Positions 1-8,186 of a DNA stretch of 64,000 bases are shown in pieces. Numbering within the stretch: the stretch's first letter is position 1; every line of letters starts with the position of its first letter. This stretch comes from Saccharothrix espanaensis DSM 44229 (lineage in GTDB: Bacteria; Actinomycetota; Actinomycetes; Mycobacteriales; Pseudonocardiaceae): NCBI RefSeq assembly GCF_000328705.1, contig NC_019673.1:5146001-5210000 (forward strand), given 5' to 3'. The notes beneath the pieces are model-generated. The model worked only from the letters and a program-made list of their open reading frames with translations. It had not been told where the DNA came from and searched no databases. The position numbers and the translations under genes are program-made.

Positions 1-172
1 GGAAGGCGGCGACGGCGGAGGCGACGGCGGCCCGGGTGTCGGCGGCGTCGGCCAGCGCGACCCGGCCGGTGACCTCGCCGGTAGCCGGGTCGGTCACCGG
101 CGCGGTCGCCGTGCCGCTGCCCCGGTGGGCCCGGCCGTCGATCCAGTGCCGCACGGACGGGGCGGTGGTCAT
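1..172 (-). CDS. MmsA-like CoA-acylating aldehyde dehydrogenase, N-terminal part only
   Basis: Only the first 57 codons are inside the window; the gene runs off the left edge. The ATG at 172 overlaps the stop of the upstream hydrolase gene in an ATGA junction (169-172), so the two are probably translationally coupled. The visible protein (MTTAPSVRHWIDG, then VTDPATGEV, then RVALADAADTRAAVASA) matches the N-terminus of methylmalonate-semialdehyde dehydrogenase and related aldehyde dehydrogenases, which carry an H-[WF]-I-x-G start and a DPATGEV motif. The family oxidises a semialdehyde to an acyl-CoA with NAD. Neither the catalytic cysteine nor the NAD motif can be checked here, so the subfamily is an inference. 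The context is an aromatic catabolism operon, where such an enzyme could handle a downstream semialdehyde. Confidence 0.75.
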   Translation of the reverse strand, partial: MTTAPSVRHWIDGRAHRGSGTATAPVTDPATGEVTGRVALADAADTRAAVASAVAAF

Positions 173-1122
173 GAGCGGTCCTCCGCACCGGGCGCGACGA
201 GGAGGGCCGCGAACTCAGCGGTCAGCTCGGCCACGGCGGCGTCGGCGGCCGGTGCCAGGCCGGGCATCCCGAAGAAGGGGTGGATGAGGCCGGGGTAGAC
301 GCGCAGCGCGGTGGGCACGCCGGCGCGCAGGAGCTCTGCCGCGTAGACGATCCCGTCGTCGCACAGCGGGTCGAACCCGGCCACGCCGACGACGGCGGGT
401 GCGACACCGGCGAGGTCGGCCGCGAGCGCCGGCGAGGCACGCGGGTCCGCCGCGCGGGCGTCGTCGTCGGCGAGGTAGCCGCGCCGGATGACGGCCAGGT
501 CGGCGCGGGTCAGGAAGAGCCCCTCGCCGTTGCGGGCCTCCGACGGGTAGCAGGCGGTGAAGTCGGTGACCGGGGAGGCCAGCAGTTGCCCGGCGACCGG
601 GATCCCCGCGTCCCGGGCCGCGATCGCGGTGACCGCCGCCAGGTTGGCGCCCGAGCTCTCGCCGGCCAGGCCGATCCGGCGGGCGTCGCCGCCCAGGTCG
701 TCGACGAACTCCGCGGCCCACCGCAGCGCCCGCTCCGCGTCCTCGACGGCGGCCGGGAACGGGTGCTCGGGGGCGAGCCGGTAGTCCACCGACACCACGC
801 AGGCGTTCAGGTCGTGCGCGAGCCGGTGGGCCACGTCCCGCATCAGGTGGGCGCTGCCCATGGTGAAGCCGCCGGGGTGGAAGTAGAGGACGGTCGGCAC
901 CGGCCCGGTACGCCCGGCCGGCCGGACGAGGAGCAGCGGCAGGTGTCCGACACGCACCTCCTCGACGCCGCCGACCGGGGCGAAGGCCGCCGGGTCCCAG
1001 TGGTCTTCGATCGCGGCCCGCATCCGTTCGCGCCTCTCGCCGGGCGTGCCGGCGAACCCGGCCGGCGCGCCGGCCGACCGGAGCGCGGCCAGGAAGCCGG
1101 CGATGTTCGGGTCCAGTGACAT
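169..1122 (-). CDS. Alpha/beta hydrolase of the HSL (hormone-sensitive lipase) family
   Basis: A 317-residue cytoplasmic esterase with no signal peptide. An oxyanion motif HPGG (the HGGG equivalent) is followed by SVDYRLAPEHPFPAA and the nucleophile elbow GESSG, with acid DPLCDD and histidine LIHPFF near the C-terminus. This is the complete triad order of the HSL/acetyl-hydrolase family. The start at 1122 has GAGAGG five bases upstream. The gene lies 65 bp downstream of an amidohydrolase and overlaps the next gene by 4 bp, so it belongs to a minus-strand operon with the monooxygenase at 2555-4066. It probably hydrolyses a small carboxylic ester or lactone in the aromatic pathway; the substrate is unknown. 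Confidence 0.85.
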   Translation of the reverse strand: MSLDPNIAGFLAALRSAGAPAGFAGTPGERRERMRAAIEDHWDPAAFAPVGGVEEVRVGHLPLLLVRPAGRTGPVPTVLYFHPGGFTMGSAHLMRDVAHRLAHDLNACVVSVDYRLAPEHPFPAAVEDAERALRWAAEFVDDLGGDARRIGLAGESSGANLAAVTAIAARDAGIPVAGQLLASPVTDFTACYPSEARNGEGLFLTRADLAVIRRGYLADDDARAADPRASPALAADLAGVAPAVVGVAGFDPLCDDGIVYAAELLRAGVPTALRVYPGLIHPFFGMPGLAPAADAAVAELTAEFAALLVAPGAEDRS

Positions 1123-1187
1123 GGGGTCCTCTCAGCAGTGGAACTCTCGGGAGTGGGACTTCGGCGGTTCCGGCGGGGAACTCGGCG

Positions 1188-2531
1188 TCAGGCGCCGAGC
1201 AGGTGGTGGTGCGACGCCAGCGCGAGCGCGCGGACGCGGTCCAGTACGTCGCCGACCAAGCGGCCGGCGCGTTTGCGGACGACACCGTCGACCAGGACGG
1301 TGTCGACGTTGCCGGGGTGGGCGGAGGACACCAGGGCGGCCACGGGGTCGGTCACCGGGAAGAGGTTGGCGTCGGTCGCGCGGACCAGCACGACGTCCGC
1401 GCGTTTGCCCGGCGTGAGGCTGCCGACCTGGCCGCCGAGCCCCAGCGCGTCGGCACCGCCCCGGGTGGCCAGGGCGAACGCCTCGTGCACGCCGAACGGG
1501 GCGAGCCGGTCGGCGAACCGGGAACGGCCTTCGGCGAGCTGGCTGCGGTGGGCGGCCAGGCCCACCCGCAGCTGGGTGAACAGGTCGGCCGCGCCGAAGG
1601 TCTCGGTGTCGCTGCTCAGGCCGGCGTCGATGCCGAACGCCCGCACCCGGTCCAGCGGGGTGTGCCCGATGCCGGGGAAGGACTGCTCGTGCTGGGGCGC
1701 GAGGGACACCGACGCGCCGCACCCGGCGATCATCGCGAACTCCTCGTCGCTCGATTCGCTGCAGTGCACGAAGTTCAGGTCCGGGCCGAGCAGGCCGGCG
1801 CGGTGCATCCGCGCGATCGCCGCCACCGCGCCGTGTTCCGGGCCGCACCCCATGTGGATGGACGTGCGGATGCCGAGGTCGCGCGCCATGGCGAGGTCCT
1901 GCGCCGTCACGTCCATCGTGGACAGCTCCGGGCCGCGGCCGGCGAGCTGCAACGTCACCAGCGCGCCGTCGTCGGCCAGCAGCTCGCGGCGGATCCGGCG
2001 GACGTCGTCGGTGTGCGGCCGCGAGCTGTCGGCGATCCACGCCGGGAGGTCGACCAGCGGCCAGCCGTGGCCGAAGACGGCGCGGATCCCGGCGTCGCGC
2101 AGCGCCGCGATGGCGTGGTCGCTGTGCTCGGGCGAGTTCTGCACGTGCGACCAGTCCATCAGCGTGGTCGTGCCCGCGTCGAGGGCGGACAGCGCGCCCA
2201 GCAGGGTGCCCGCGTAGACGTCCTCGGGGCGGTAGCGCGGGCCGAGCCGGCCGAACATCTCGCCGAAGTAGGCTCGCAGGTCGAGTTCGGTGCACCGGTG
2301 CCGGACGGCGGACTGCCAGGTGTGCTTGTGGGTGTCCACGAGACCGGGCAGCACGATCATGTCGGTGGCGTCGAGCACTTCGGCGCCGTCGTGGTCGAGG
2401 TCCGGTCCGACGCGGGCGATCAGGTTGTCCTCGATGAGCACGTCGCAGCCGGCGGCGGTGCCGAGCGCCGGGTCTCCGGTGACGACGTGGCCGTTGGTGA
2501 TCACGGTGCGTCGTGGTGTGCGGTCGGGCAT
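1188..2531 (-). CDS. Metal-dependent amidohydrolase, chlorohydrolase/deaminase type
   Basis: A 447-residue amidohydrolase-superfamily protein. It opens with a beta-sandwich segment and VLPGLVDTHKHTW, whose HxH supplies two metal ligands. Further ligand candidates are the histidines of SIHMG and FVHCSE and the aspartate of LSSDTET. The C-terminus has the usual LTPGKRADVVLV strand. These features match the AtzA/TrzN/SsnA group, which deaminates or dehalogenates cyclic substrates. The ATG at 2531 is preferred because GAGGA lies six bases upstream. An in-frame ATG at 2558 would overlap the preceding stop by 4 bp and add nine residues, and cannot be excluded. It sits between a flavin monooxygenase and an esterase in one operon; the substrate is not predictable. 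Confidence 0.85.
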   Translation of the reverse strand: MPDRTPRRTVITNGHVVTGDPALGTAAGCDVLIEDNLIARVGPDLDHDGAEVLDATDMIVLPGLVDTHKHTWQSAVRHRCTELDLRAYFGEMFGRLGPRYRPEDVYAGTLLGALSALDAGTTTLMDWSHVQNSPEHSDHAIAALRDAGIRAVFGHGWPLVDLPAWIADSSRPHTDDVRRIRRELLADDGALVTLQLAGRGPELSTMDVTAQDLAMARDLGIRTSIHMGCGPEHGAVAAIARMHRAGLLGPDLNFVHCSESSDEEFAMIAGCGASVSLAPQHEQSFPGIGHTPLDRVRAFGIDAGLSSDTETFGAADLFTQLRVGLAAHRSQLAEGRSRFADRLAPFGVHEAFALATRGGADALGLGGQVGSLTPGKRADVVLVRATDANLFPVTDPVAALVSSAHPGNVDTVLVDGVVRKRAGRLVGDVLDRVRALALASHHHLLGA

Positions 2532-2554
2532 CGCGGGTCCTCGTTCCGGTGCGG

Positions 2555-4066
2555 TCATCGGCCGACGGCCGACGGGTGCGGTTCGGCGGTCGCCAGGCAC
2601 AGCGCCGCCCGGTGGGCGTCGAGCACCTCCTCGTCGGTCGGGCGGACGTCCCAGGCGCGCGCGACGTAGGCGTCCGGCCGGATCAGCGCCGTCGTGGCAC
2701 CGGCCAGTTCCCGGGGCAGGACCCCGACCCGCGTGGTGGTGATCGCCGCGGGCAGCGCTCGGCCGCCGGTGGTGTCGACCAGGACGAACCCGGCGTCCTT
2801 GGCCACCTCGACGTAGCTGGTGCCGGGGTCGACCGGGAAGTCGTCGACGCGGGTGCCGTCGGCGCGGTGCGGGTCGGACGCGCGGTGGTAGGAGGTGCCG
2901 AAGCCGCTGAGCCGGTCCCGCAGGACCGCGTTGACCTCGGGTACCGGGACCAGTTCGCGTTCCACGAAGTCCTTCAGCGCGAGGCCGCCGGGCGAGAAGT
3001 CGAAGTGCAGGGCGCACTGCGCGGCCACGTCGTCCATCAGCGCTTCGAGCACGGGGTGGCGTTCGTCGTGGTAGGTGTCGAGCAGGGCGTCGGGCGCTTG
3101 GCCGGTGGCGGCGCGGCCCAGCTTCCAGCCGAGGTTGAAGGCGTCCTGGATGCAGTAGTTCATCCCGATGCCGCTGGCCGGGTAGTGCACCCTGGTCGCC
3201 TCGCCGACCAGCAGCACGCGGCCGCTGCGGAACGCGGGCACCCGGAGGTGGGCGTCGCCGTAGCGGGAGAGCCACCGCGCGGTGGTGATGTCGAAGTCGG
3301 TGCCGAAGATCAGCCGCAGGGACTCCCGGACCTCCGGGATGGTGACCGGTTCGGTCTTGGGCACGTGCCGGCGGTGCTCGGCGACGATGATGAACCGGGT
3401 GGTGCCCCGGCCGAACGGGTAGGCCAGCACCCAGCCGTGCTCGTTGCGCCGCATCCGCATCGACGCCTGCCACGGGAAGGCCAGGTCCGCGTCGACCGCG
3501 ACGGCGGTCATCCGGGTCGGGTGGCCTTCGAACGGGATGCCGGCGGCAGCCCGCACGAGGCTGCGCGCGCCGTCCGCGCCGACCAGGTAGGGCGCGGTCA
3601 GCTCGACCGGCGCTCCCCCGGCGTCGAGGGCGGCGACGGTGACCCGGTCGGCGTGCGCGGTGTGGCCGGTGTAGGTGACGCCCCGGCGGAAGTCGACCCC
3701 CTGGTCCAGCGCCCACTCGGCGAGCAGGTGCTCGGTGGTCATCTGCGGCAGGATCAGGGCGTAGGGGAACTTGCTGTCCAACTGGTCGTACCGCAGGCCG
3801 GAGAGCCCGGCGTACATGTACCGCGGCACCTCGAAGTCCGGCCGCCACCGGCCCGCCGCCGCGCGGAACCTCCCCATCAGGCCGCGGGCGTCGAGCAGTT
3901 CGAGCACGCGCGGCTGGATCACGCCGGCGCGGGAGTGGGTGTCCTCGGTGCGCCGCTCCAGCACGACGACGTGGGCTCCGGCGCGGGCGGCCTCGGCGGC
4001 GGCGGTCAGACCGGCCGGGCCGCCACCGACGATGACGACATCGGCTGACGGGGCGCTGTTCGGCAT
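2555..4066 (-). CDS. Class A FAD-dependent aromatic monooxygenase
   Basis: A 503-residue single-component flavin hydroxylase. The N-terminal Rossmann motif is VVIVGGGPAGLTAA, the NADPH/FAD-linking DG motif is GADGARS, and the second FAD motif is GEATRVHYPASGIGMN. The normal GDAAH is changed to GEATR in that last motif. A C-terminal thioredoxin-like domain of about 120 residues, typical of the phenol hydroxylase/MhpA branch, completes the length. Such enzymes hydroxylate phenols with NAD(P)H and oxygen. The start has GGAGG seven bases upstream. It heads the minus-strand operon that continues with the amidohydrolase and the esterase, and is divergent from the IclR regulator at 4319. It is a candidate for the resorcinol-to-hydroxyquinol type step. 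Confidence 0.88.
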   Translation of the reverse strand: MPNSAPSADVVIVGGGPAGLTAAAEAARAGAHVVVLERRTEDTHSRAGVIQPRVLELLDARGLMGRFRAAAGRWRPDFEVPRYMYAGLSGLRYDQLDSKFPYALILPQMTTEHLLAEWALDQGVDFRRGVTYTGHTAHADRVTVAALDAGGAPVELTAPYLVGADGARSLVRAAAGIPFEGHPTRMTAVAVDADLAFPWQASMRMRRNEHGWVLAYPFGRGTTRFIIVAEHRRHVPKTEPVTIPEVRESLRLIFGTDFDITTARWLSRYGDAHLRVPAFRSGRVLLVGEATRVHYPASGIGMNYCIQDAFNLGWKLGRAATGQAPDALLDTYHDERHPVLEALMDDVAAQCALHFDFSPGGLALKDFVERELVPVPEVNAVLRDRLSGFGTSYHRASDPHRADGTRVDDFPVDPGTSYVEVAKDAGFVLVDTTGGRALPAAITTTRVGVLPRELAGATTALIRPDAYVARAWDVRPTDEEVLDAHRAALCLATAEPHPSAVGR

Positions 4067-4318
4067 GGGATGTCCTCCACTACGACCGGTGTGCGGTCAG
4101 ATGTCCGCTAGGCGGTCATCGGCCGCCGCGAAGAAGGATGCGACTTCCGCACGGCACTGTCAAGAACGAATGAACAAGACTTTTTCTTTGCATCAAAGGC
4201 TTTACTTTCAATCCAACGCAGGCCGAGCAGGCGGACGGGTGTCCGCTGGACGGCCGCCGGACGCGACGGCCGGCCGGCGCGGCTAGGCTGACGTCCGATC
4301 TCCGAGGAAGGGAGTGCG
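4067..4318. promoter_or_regulatory. Divergent promoter/operator region between monooxygenase operon and IclR gene
   Basis: This 252-bp gap is divergently flanked. Bases 4170-4215 are strikingly AT-rich against the rest of the window. They include a small inverted repeat, CTTTG-CAT-CAAAG (4186-4198), which is a candidate operator for the adjacent IclR protein. On the minus strand a perfect TTGACA (reading from 4163 to 4158) could serve as a -35 box for the monooxygenase operon; the -10 is less clear. The boxes were judged by eye only. Confidence 0.45.
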
Positions 4319-5179
4319 ATGCCCCGCGACGACGCCGGCCCCGACTTCATCGAGGCCCTGGCGCGCGGCCTCGACGTGCTGAAGTGCTTCGGCACGCGCC
4401 CCGCGCCCCTGTCGCTGACCGAGATAGCGACCGCGACCGGCCTGGCCCGGCCGACGACCCGCCGGATCGTGCTCACGCTCGAACACCTGGGCTACGTCCG
4501 GTCCACGCCCGACGGCGTGACCCTCACGCCCCGCGTGCTGGAACTCGGCGTCGCCTACACCCTGTCCACCGGCCTGTGGGAGGTCGCGCGGCCCCACCTG
4601 ACCGCCCTGGTCGAGCAGACCGACCAGGCCGCTTCCATCGCGCAGCTGGACGGCTCGGACATCCTGTACGTGGCCCGCGTGGAAGCTCCCAAGGTGGTCT
4701 CGGTCAACGTCACGGTGGGCACCCGCTTCCCCGCCGCCGGCACCGCGCTCGGCAAGGTCCTGCTCGCCGCCCTGGCCGCCGACGACCTCCGCGCCGCGCT
4801 GGCCACGCCCGGCCGCTCGACCGTCCGCCCACGCCGGACCAGGTCCGACGCCGAGCTGGAAGCCGAACTGCGCGAGGTCCGCGCGCGCGGCTGGGCCTCG
4901 ACCGACGAGGAGGTCGCGCTCGGCGTGCGGGCCGTCGCCGCACCGCTGCGCGACGGGGACGGGCGGATCACGGCGGCGGTCAACATCGCCGCCATCACCG
5001 CCGAGGTCGGCCACCGGGAGCTGATCGAGGACCTGCTGCCGCTGCTGCTGCGGACCGCCGGGGCGATCGGCCGCGACTTCGACCTGGTCCACGCCGCTCC
5101 GCAACGGGTCGTCCGCCGCGCTCAGCCGGGCGGCTCTCCGCGCCAGGCGGCGCGGAGCAGTTCCGCCACTCCCTCGTAG
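4319..5179 (+). CDS. IclR-family transcriptional regulator (PcaU/PobR-like)
   Basis: A 286-residue regulator. Residues 10-75 form the winged helix-turn-helix (EIATATGLARPTTRRIVLTL). The rest is the IclR effector-binding domain, with GTRFPAAGTALGKVLLA and the conserved C-terminal STDEEVALGVRAVAAPL. This layout is typical of regulators of beta-ketoadipate and other aromatic pathways, where an aromatic acid is the effector. A GGAAGGGAG ribosome site precedes the ATG. It is divergent from the monooxygenase operon and convergent with the maleylacetate reductase gene. Its last 58 bp overlap that gene tail to tail, so the final ~20 residues (low-complexity Arg/Ser/Gly) are dispensable-looking. Confidence 0.9.
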   Translation: MPRDDAGPDFIEALARGLDVLKCFGTRPAPLSLTEIATATGLARPTTRRIVLTLEHLGYVRSTPDGVTLTPRVLELGVAYTLSTGLWEVARPHLTALVEQTDQAASIAQLDGSDILYVARVEAPKVVSVNVTVGTRFPAAGTALGKVLLAALAADDLRAALATPGRSTVRPRRTRSDAELEAELREVRARGWASTDEEVALGVRAVAAPLRDGDGRITAAVNIAAITAEVGHRELIEDLLPLLLRTAGAIGRDFDLVHAAPQRVVRRAQPGGSPRQAARSSSATPS

Positions 5180-6180
5180 GTCACCGGCGCGGGGTTCGCG
5201 TACGGGTCCCGCAGGGCCTGTTCCGCGATCCGCCCGATGTCCGACTCGGCCATCCCCAGCTCGCGCAGCGACCGCGGCGCGCCGAGCTCCCCGGCGAGGT
5301 CCCACAGCCGGCGTGCCGGGTCGCGGGTGCTCCAGGCGCGGGACAGGGCGTCGACCGCGTCGGGGGCGGCGTCCTGGTTGTAGGCCAGCACGTGGGGCAG
5401 GACGACGGTGTGCGTCGGGGCGTGCGGGAGGTCGAGCGTGCCGCCCAGCGCGTGGCAGAGCTTGTGGTGCAACGACATCGTCGTGGCACCGAGGCACGCG
5501 CCGCACAGCCACGACCCGTACAGCGCGGCCGTGCGGGCTGCGAAGTCACCGACCGCGACGCCCGGCAGCGCCTCGGCCATCGCCCGCGCCCCCTCCTGCG
5601 CCATCAGGGAGACGATCGGCGAGCGGTCGGGGGCGTAGAGCGCCTCGACGGCGTGCGCGATCGCGTTGAAGCCACTGGTGATCGACAGCCCGACCGGCAG
5701 TCCGACGGTCAGTTCGGGGTCGTAGAGGACGCTGACCGGCAGCACCTTGCGGTCCTTGCCGGTGCGCTTGCGCCCGTTCTCGGTGAGGCCCCACACCGGG
5801 GTCATCTCCGAGCCCGCGTAGGTGGTCGGCACCGCGACGACCGGCAGGCCGTGCTCCAGCGCGACCGCCTTGCCCAGCCCGATCGCCGACCCGCCGCCGA
5901 CCGCGACGCAGCTGTCCGCGCCGAGGTCGGCCGCCCGGTCCCGGGCACGGCGGGCCACCTCGACCGGGACGTGCATCCGCGCTTCGGCGAGCACCCCCGC
6001 CGAGTGCGCGCCCAGCGCGCGGGAGATCGCCCGGCCGGTCTCCTCCTGCTCCGGCGAGCACAGGACCAGGGCCCGGCGCAGGCCCAGCACGCCGATCTCC
6101 GCGGGCAGTTCCTCGACCACGCCCGCGCCGAAGCGCACCCGCATCGGGGCGGCGTCGTAGGTGAACGGGTGCACGGTCAT
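5122..6180 (-). CDS. Maleylacetate reductase (iron-containing alcohol dehydrogenase family)
   Basis: A 352-residue protein matching maleylacetate reductases. It has the N-terminal MRVRFGAGVVEELP, the nucleotide-binding AVGGGSAIGLGKAVA, VPTTYAGSEMTPVWGLTE, and the histidine-rich centre SLHHKLCHALGGTLDLPHAPTHTVVLPH. Family members reduce maleylacetate, the ring-fission product of hydroxyquinol or chlorocatechol pathways, to 3-oxoadipate with NAD(P)H. The ATG overlaps the stop of the hydroxyquinol dioxygenase gene by 4 bp, which supports the functional pairing strongly. The 3' end overlaps the convergent IclR gene by 58 bp. Confidence 0.93.
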   Translation of the reverse strand: MTVHPFTYDAAPMRVRFGAGVVEELPAEIGVLGLRRALVLCSPEQEETGRAISRALGAHSAGVLAEARMHVPVEVARRARDRAADLGADSCVAVGGGSAIGLGKAVALEHGLPVVAVPTTYAGSEMTPVWGLTENGRKRTGKDRKVLPVSVLYDPELTVGLPVGLSITSGFNAIAHAVEALYAPDRSPIVSLMAQEGARAMAEALPGVAVGDFAARTAALYGSWLCGACLGATTMSLHHKLCHALGGTLDLPHAPTHTVVLPHVLAYNQDAAPDAVDALSRAWSTRDPARRLWDLAGELGAPRSLRELGMAESDIGRIAEQALRDPYANPAPVTYEGVAELLRAAWRGEPPG

Positions 6181-7079
6181 CGCGCACCGTCCGAGGGGCT
6201 CAGCACGACGTCGAAGTGCACGCCGCGGAACGGGTTCGGCAGTCCCTCCGCCGCAGCCCGCTCCGGGTCGTCCACCAGCGGGAACTCGCGCACCAGACTG
6301 GGTTTGACGCCGAACACGGCGTCCGAGCCGAGGTACGGGGTGCCCGCGACGAACAGGTGCGTGGTCACCGTGCGGTAGCCGGGCGCGGACACCTCGAAGT
6401 GGATGTGCGCCGGGCGGTTGGGGTGCCGGGCGGTCGCCGCCAGCAGTTGTCCGACCGGGCCGTCCGCCGGGATCGGGTAGTGGCGCGGCACGATCGACCG
6501 GAACCGGAACCGCCCGTCGCCGTCGGCGGTGAACAGGCCGCGCAGGTTGCGGTGCGGCTGCACGTCGGGCTGCTGCACGTCGTAGAAGCCCTCGTCGTTG
6601 GCCTGCCAGACATCTACCTGCGCGCCCGGCACCGGCCGCCCGTCGGCACCGCTCACGCTGCCGGTCACCAGGCACGGCGTGCCCAGCCCGTCCTCGGCGA
6701 TGGTGGCGCCGAGTTCGCGCCGGGGCGAGGCGACGACGTGGAAAGGGCCCTCCACAGTGGACTCGGTGAGCCCGTCGACGGCCCGGTTGTTGATCGTCTC
6801 GACCAGCATCGACACCCCGAGGACGTCGGAGAGCAGGATGAACTCCTGCCGGGTGTCGGTGCAGGTCTGACCGGTCCGGGTGAGGAACCCGATCGCCGCC
6901 GCCCACTCCTCCCCGGTCAGCTCGACGTCCTTGACGAAGTCGTGCAGGTGCCGCACCAGCGAGGTGAGCACGTGGCGCAGGCGCGGGTCCGGCGTGCCGG
7001 CGAAGCTCGCCGCGACCACCTCCGCCGACCGCTCCTCGCCGAACAGCTCGCTCGCCGGGGGGTCGTCCCGTTCGGGCAT
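6177..7079 (-). CDS. Hydroxyquinol 1,2-dioxygenase (intradiol)
   Basis: A 300-residue intradiol dioxygenase. The N-terminal helical dimerisation segment contains ELTGEEWAAAIGFLTRTGQ and the QEFILLSDVLGVSMLVETIN block that is typical of hydroxyquinol and chlorocatechol dioxygenases. Non-haem Fe(III) ligands are expected at the tyrosines of GFYDVQQ and PRHYPIP and the two histidines of RPAHIHFEV, and all four are present. The reaction opens 1,2,4-trihydroxybenzene to maleylacetate. AGGAGG lies upstream of the ATG. The gene directly precedes and overlaps maleylacetate reductase, the next enzyme, so substrate assignment to hydroxyquinol rather than catechol is well supported. Confidence 0.92.
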   Translation of the reverse strand: MPERDDPPASELFGEERSAEVVAASFAGTPDPRLRHVLTSLVRHLHDFVKDVELTGEEWAAAIGFLTRTGQTCTDTRQEFILLSDVLGVSMLVETINNRAVDGLTESTVEGPFHVVASPRRELGATIAEDGLGTPCLVTGSVSGADGRPVPGAQVDVWQANDEGFYDVQQPDVQPHRNLRGLFTADGDGRFRFRSIVPRHYPIPADGPVGQLLAATARHPNRPAHIHFEVSAPGYRTVTTHLFVAGTPYLGSDAVFGVKPSLVREFPLVDDPERAAAEGLPNPFRGVHFDVVLSPSDGAR

Positions 7080-7213
7080 GGTCTCGTCCTCCTGGTCCTC
7101 TCGGGGTGGGCACGAAAGCCCGGTGGCACCGGCACTTCCCGCCCCGGGCCGCAGGCCCGGCAGGCCGCGCGGCCGAGTGTCGCCGCGACCGGCCGGCCGG
7201 GCCAGCGCGGTGT

Positions 7214-7228
7214 CCGTTCAATGGACGG
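7214..7228. promoter_or_regulatory. Candidate IclR operator upstream of dioxygenase operon
   Basis: The 15-bp near-palindrome CCGTTCAATGGACGG has six of seven arm pairs complementary. It lies about 135 bp upstream of the dioxygenase start and just beyond the stop of the second IclR gene. The minus strand reads TCCATTGAAC, a form that recurs at 8026, 8091 and 9452. Binding is inferred, not shown. Confidence 0.4.
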
Positions 7229-7231
7229 CCG

Positions 7232-8011
7232 TCAGGTGCCGCGAACCCGGGTGCCCGGCCGCCACCCGAGCACGCGCGAGATGCCCAGACCGCCGGCGAC
7301 CAGCGACGGCAGCGCCGCCTGGTGCTTGACCGAGCCGGTGCGCACCACCACCGACAGCGCCGCGACGACCGCACCGTCGCCGTCCACGATCCGGGTCGCG
7401 ACCGAGTCCGCGCCGGTGGTCAGCTCGCCCCGGACGTTCGCGGTGCCGGTGCGGCGGCACTCGGCGAGCTCGCTGCGCAGGACCGTCGGGTCGACCACCG
7501 TCCGAGGCGTGAAGCGGCGCAGGGTGCCCGACAGCACGCCGTCGATCAGGCCGCTCCCGCCGTGGGCCAGCAGGACCTTGCCCACGCCCGAGCAGTGCAA
7601 CGGCAGCCGGCCGCCGACCTGCGAGACCAGTCCGGGCGCGCGCGGGGCGGAGAGCCGTTCGATGATCACGGCGTCGGTGCCCTCCAGCACGGCGAGCTGC
7701 ACGTGCTGGCGCAGGGCCGTGTAGAGGTCTTCCATGAACGGCTGGGCGCTGGTGCGCAACGCCTCGGTGAGCGGGGCCAGCGTCCCGAGCTGCCACAGCC
7801 GCAGGCCGATCGTGAAGCGGCCGTCGTGGTCACGGCTGAGCGCGCCCGCCTCGGTCAGCTCCACGGCCAGCCGGCGCACGGTGGCGTGCGGCAGGCCGGT
7901 TCGGCGCACCAGGTCGGCGAGGCTGAGCGCGGTCTGGTCGGGCTGGAAGGCGAACAACACCTCCAGCAGGCGGGAGCTGACGCTCCGGCCGGGCTCGTTG
8001 GTGCGGGGCAC
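7232..8011 (-). CDS. IclR-family transcriptional regulator (second)
   Basis: A 259-residue IclR protein starting at GTG 8011, chosen because GGGAGG lies six bases upstream. The helix-turn-helix covers roughly residues 25-65 (SLADLVRRTGLPHATVRRLAVEL). The effector domain follows, with GGRLPLHCSGVGKVLLAH and the C-terminal VDGDGAVVAALSVVVRTGS. It is divergent from the salicylate-hydroxylase-like gene at 8187 and lies upstream of the dioxygenase/maleylacetate reductase operon. It is therefore a likely local regulator of both, and probably autoregulates. It is clearly a different paralogue from the IclR at 4319. Confidence 0.9.
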   Translation of the reverse strand: MPRTNEPGRSVSSRLLEVLFAFQPDQTALSLADLVRRTGLPHATVRRLAVELTEAGALSRDHDGRFTIGLRLWQLGTLAPLTEALRTSAQPFMEDLYTALRQHVQLAVLEGTDAVIIERLSAPRAPGLVSQVGGRLPLHCSGVGKVLLAHGGSGLIDGVLSGTLRRFTPRTVVDPTVLRSELAECRRTGTANVRGELTTGADSVATRIVDGDGAVVAALSVVVRTGSVKHQAALPSLVAGGLGISRVLGWRPGTRVRGT

Positions 8012-8186
8012 GGCACGCCTCCCTGTCCATCGACCGGGTCCTCGAACGGCCCTCGGCGGGCCGTCGGCTGGTCTTCCGAAGACGAGTATGTCCATAGGAT
8101 GACCCATCCCGCGAGTTCGCCCGGTCCTTCCGCCCACCATGGCGTGGTCACCGGGAAGCCCACGACCGCGAGAGCCGAGGACCGAG
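8012..8186. promoter_or_regulatory. Divergent promoter region with palindrome and repeated TCCAT motifs
   Basis: This 175-bp region lies between the second IclR gene and the flavin monooxygenase. It contains the palindrome GTCTTC-C-GAAGAC (8071-8083) directly upstream of a good actinobacterial -10 box, TAGGAT (8095-8100), for the plus strand. Two copies of the TCCATnGR element occur at 8026-8035 and 8091-8100, and the second overlaps the -10 box. This arrangement would suit IclR repression or activation of both flanking genes. Confidence 0.45.

Noticed and set aside
8139-8186. Upstream ATG for the salicylate-hydroxylase-like protein
   Set aside because: It would add 16 residues rich in Pro/Arg and lies in the promoter region. 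ATG 8187 has a good ribosome site.
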